Notes under the pieces: model-generated
What the model was told of the DNA's origin: nothing
The model's input: only the letters and a program-made list of their open reading frames with translations
The model's database searches: none
Made by a program: the position numbers and the translations under genes
Shown: in pieces, positions 63,615 through 64,000 of the stretch
Numbering within the stretch: the first letter of the stretch is position 1
Layout: the number at the start of each line of letters is the position of its first letter
NCBI GenBank assembly: GCA_000830175.1
Contig: JQIS01000058.1
Coordinates: 1 to 64,000, forward strand
DNA: 64,000 nt
DNA from: Sulfurovum sp. FS08-3
GTDB taxonomy: Bacteria > Campylobacterota > Campylobacteria > Campylobacterales > Sulfurovaceae
Direction of reading: 5' to 3'

Positions 63615-64000
63615 ATGTCACAAGAGGCAATGAAGCGTGTAGAGGTCGCTATCGAAGAGATTAAACGAGGCAGAATGGTCATCATGATGGATGATGAAGA
63701 TAGAGAAAATGAGGGGGATTTGGTCTATGCAGCGACTTTTTCGACTCCCGATATGGTCAATTTTATGGCGGTAGAGGCACGGGGGCTTATCTGTACGCCC
63801 ATTACCAAAAGCATTGCCAATCGGCTTGAACTCAATCCCATGGTGGACAAAAACGACTCCAACCACACCACAGCGTTTACGATTTCCATCGACGCAGCCA
63901 AAGCCACCACGGGTATCTCTTCGGCAGAACGGGATATGACTATCAAACTCCTTGCGTCGCATCTTGCCTCGCCCAAAGATTTCGTTCGCCCTGGACACAT
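63615..64000 (+). CDS. ribB: 3,4-dihydroxy-2-butanone 4-phosphate synthase (partial, cut by window end)
   Basis: The first 128 residues are present. The Mg2+/substrate motif reads MVIMMDDEDRENEGDLVYAA and the second motif LICTPITKSIANRLELN. The histidine-containing segment follows in KNDSNHTTAFTISIDA, and the start of the RPGH motif is cut by the window end. The enzyme forms the four-carbon precursor of riboflavin from ribulose 5-phosphate. Whether a GTP cyclohydrolase II domain follows is outside the window. Confidence 0.93.
   Translation, partial: MSQEAMKRVEVAIEEIKRGRMVIMMDDEDRENEGDLVYAATFSTPDMVNFMAVEARGLICTPITKSIANRLELNPMVDKNDSNHTTAFTISIDAAKATTGISSAERDMTIKLLASHLASPKDFVRPGH

Overview
The window looks like a chromosome segment of a free-living member of the Campylobacterota (former Epsilonproteobacteria). 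It carries a stand-alone atpE, a monomeric NADP-isocitrate dehydrogenase followed by malate dehydrogenase and a two-subunit class I fumarase, PdxJ, and a GlnRS with a C-terminal YqeY-type tail. Gene density is high, core genes have moderate GC, and the accessory islands are clearly richer in AT. A Sulfurimonas/Sulfuricurvum/Sulfurovum-like host is an inference from gene content and was not tested by a search.

Layout. 0-10 kb: a DsbC/G-like oxidoreductase, an AT-rich leucine-rich-repeat protein, a mod locus (modA, modB, modD but no modC) behind a ModE-like palindrome, an NhaA remnant, and a giant exported membrane protein. 9.8-22.4 kb: aldo/keto reductase, a SulP transporter, a 320-bp mobile element with 71-bp perfect inverted repeats, ppx/gppA and ilvA. 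These are followed by a co-directional accessory block (PIN nuclease, AAA ATPase, VapB-like antitoxin, Uma2), then a CoA-binding protein, a Kef-type antiporter, pdxJ, an amidase and atpE. 22.6-27.6 kb: a decapitated molybdopterin oxidoreductase, a caspase-like secreted protein with a companion gene repeating its C-terminal cysteine domain, and a DpnI/DpnD-like methyl-directed restriction cassette lodged between DNA-methyltransferase remnants. 27.8-32.5 kb: icd-mdh-fumA-fumB. 32.5-49.4 kb: housekeeping genes (truD, SMR pump, apt, DUF89, MscS, glnS, ABC-F) with Fic/McrB remnants, a near-identical TPR tandem array, and a MgtE/C5-methyltransferase scar. 49.8-61.5 kb: an ABC-three-component (ABC-3C) type system with two homopolymer frameshifts, fetB, a SagB-type protein, and a fused nuclease-methyltransferase/HsdS/HEPN operon. 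61.5-64 kb: a RAYT transposase remnant among REP-like repeats, a NAMPT fragment, YefM-YoeB, tRNA-fMet, tRNA-Gln and the start of ribB.

Two themes stand out. First, defence or conflict modules are dense: AAA-PIN-antitoxin, DpnI-DpnD, Fic-McrB, ABC-3C, nuclease-methylase/S/HEPN and YefM-YoeB. Second, an unusual number of genes are cut in half: NhaA, an STT3-like gene, the molybdopterin oxidoreductase, a D12 methylase, a second methylase, McrB, the TPR gene, a PIN toxin, DnaQ, MgtE, a C5-methylase and NAMPT. Several cuts lie at short palindromic repeats, which suggests repeat-associated deletion or insertion. Some single-base disruptions could instead be sequencing errors. All family assignments come from reading the sequence; no database search was run.
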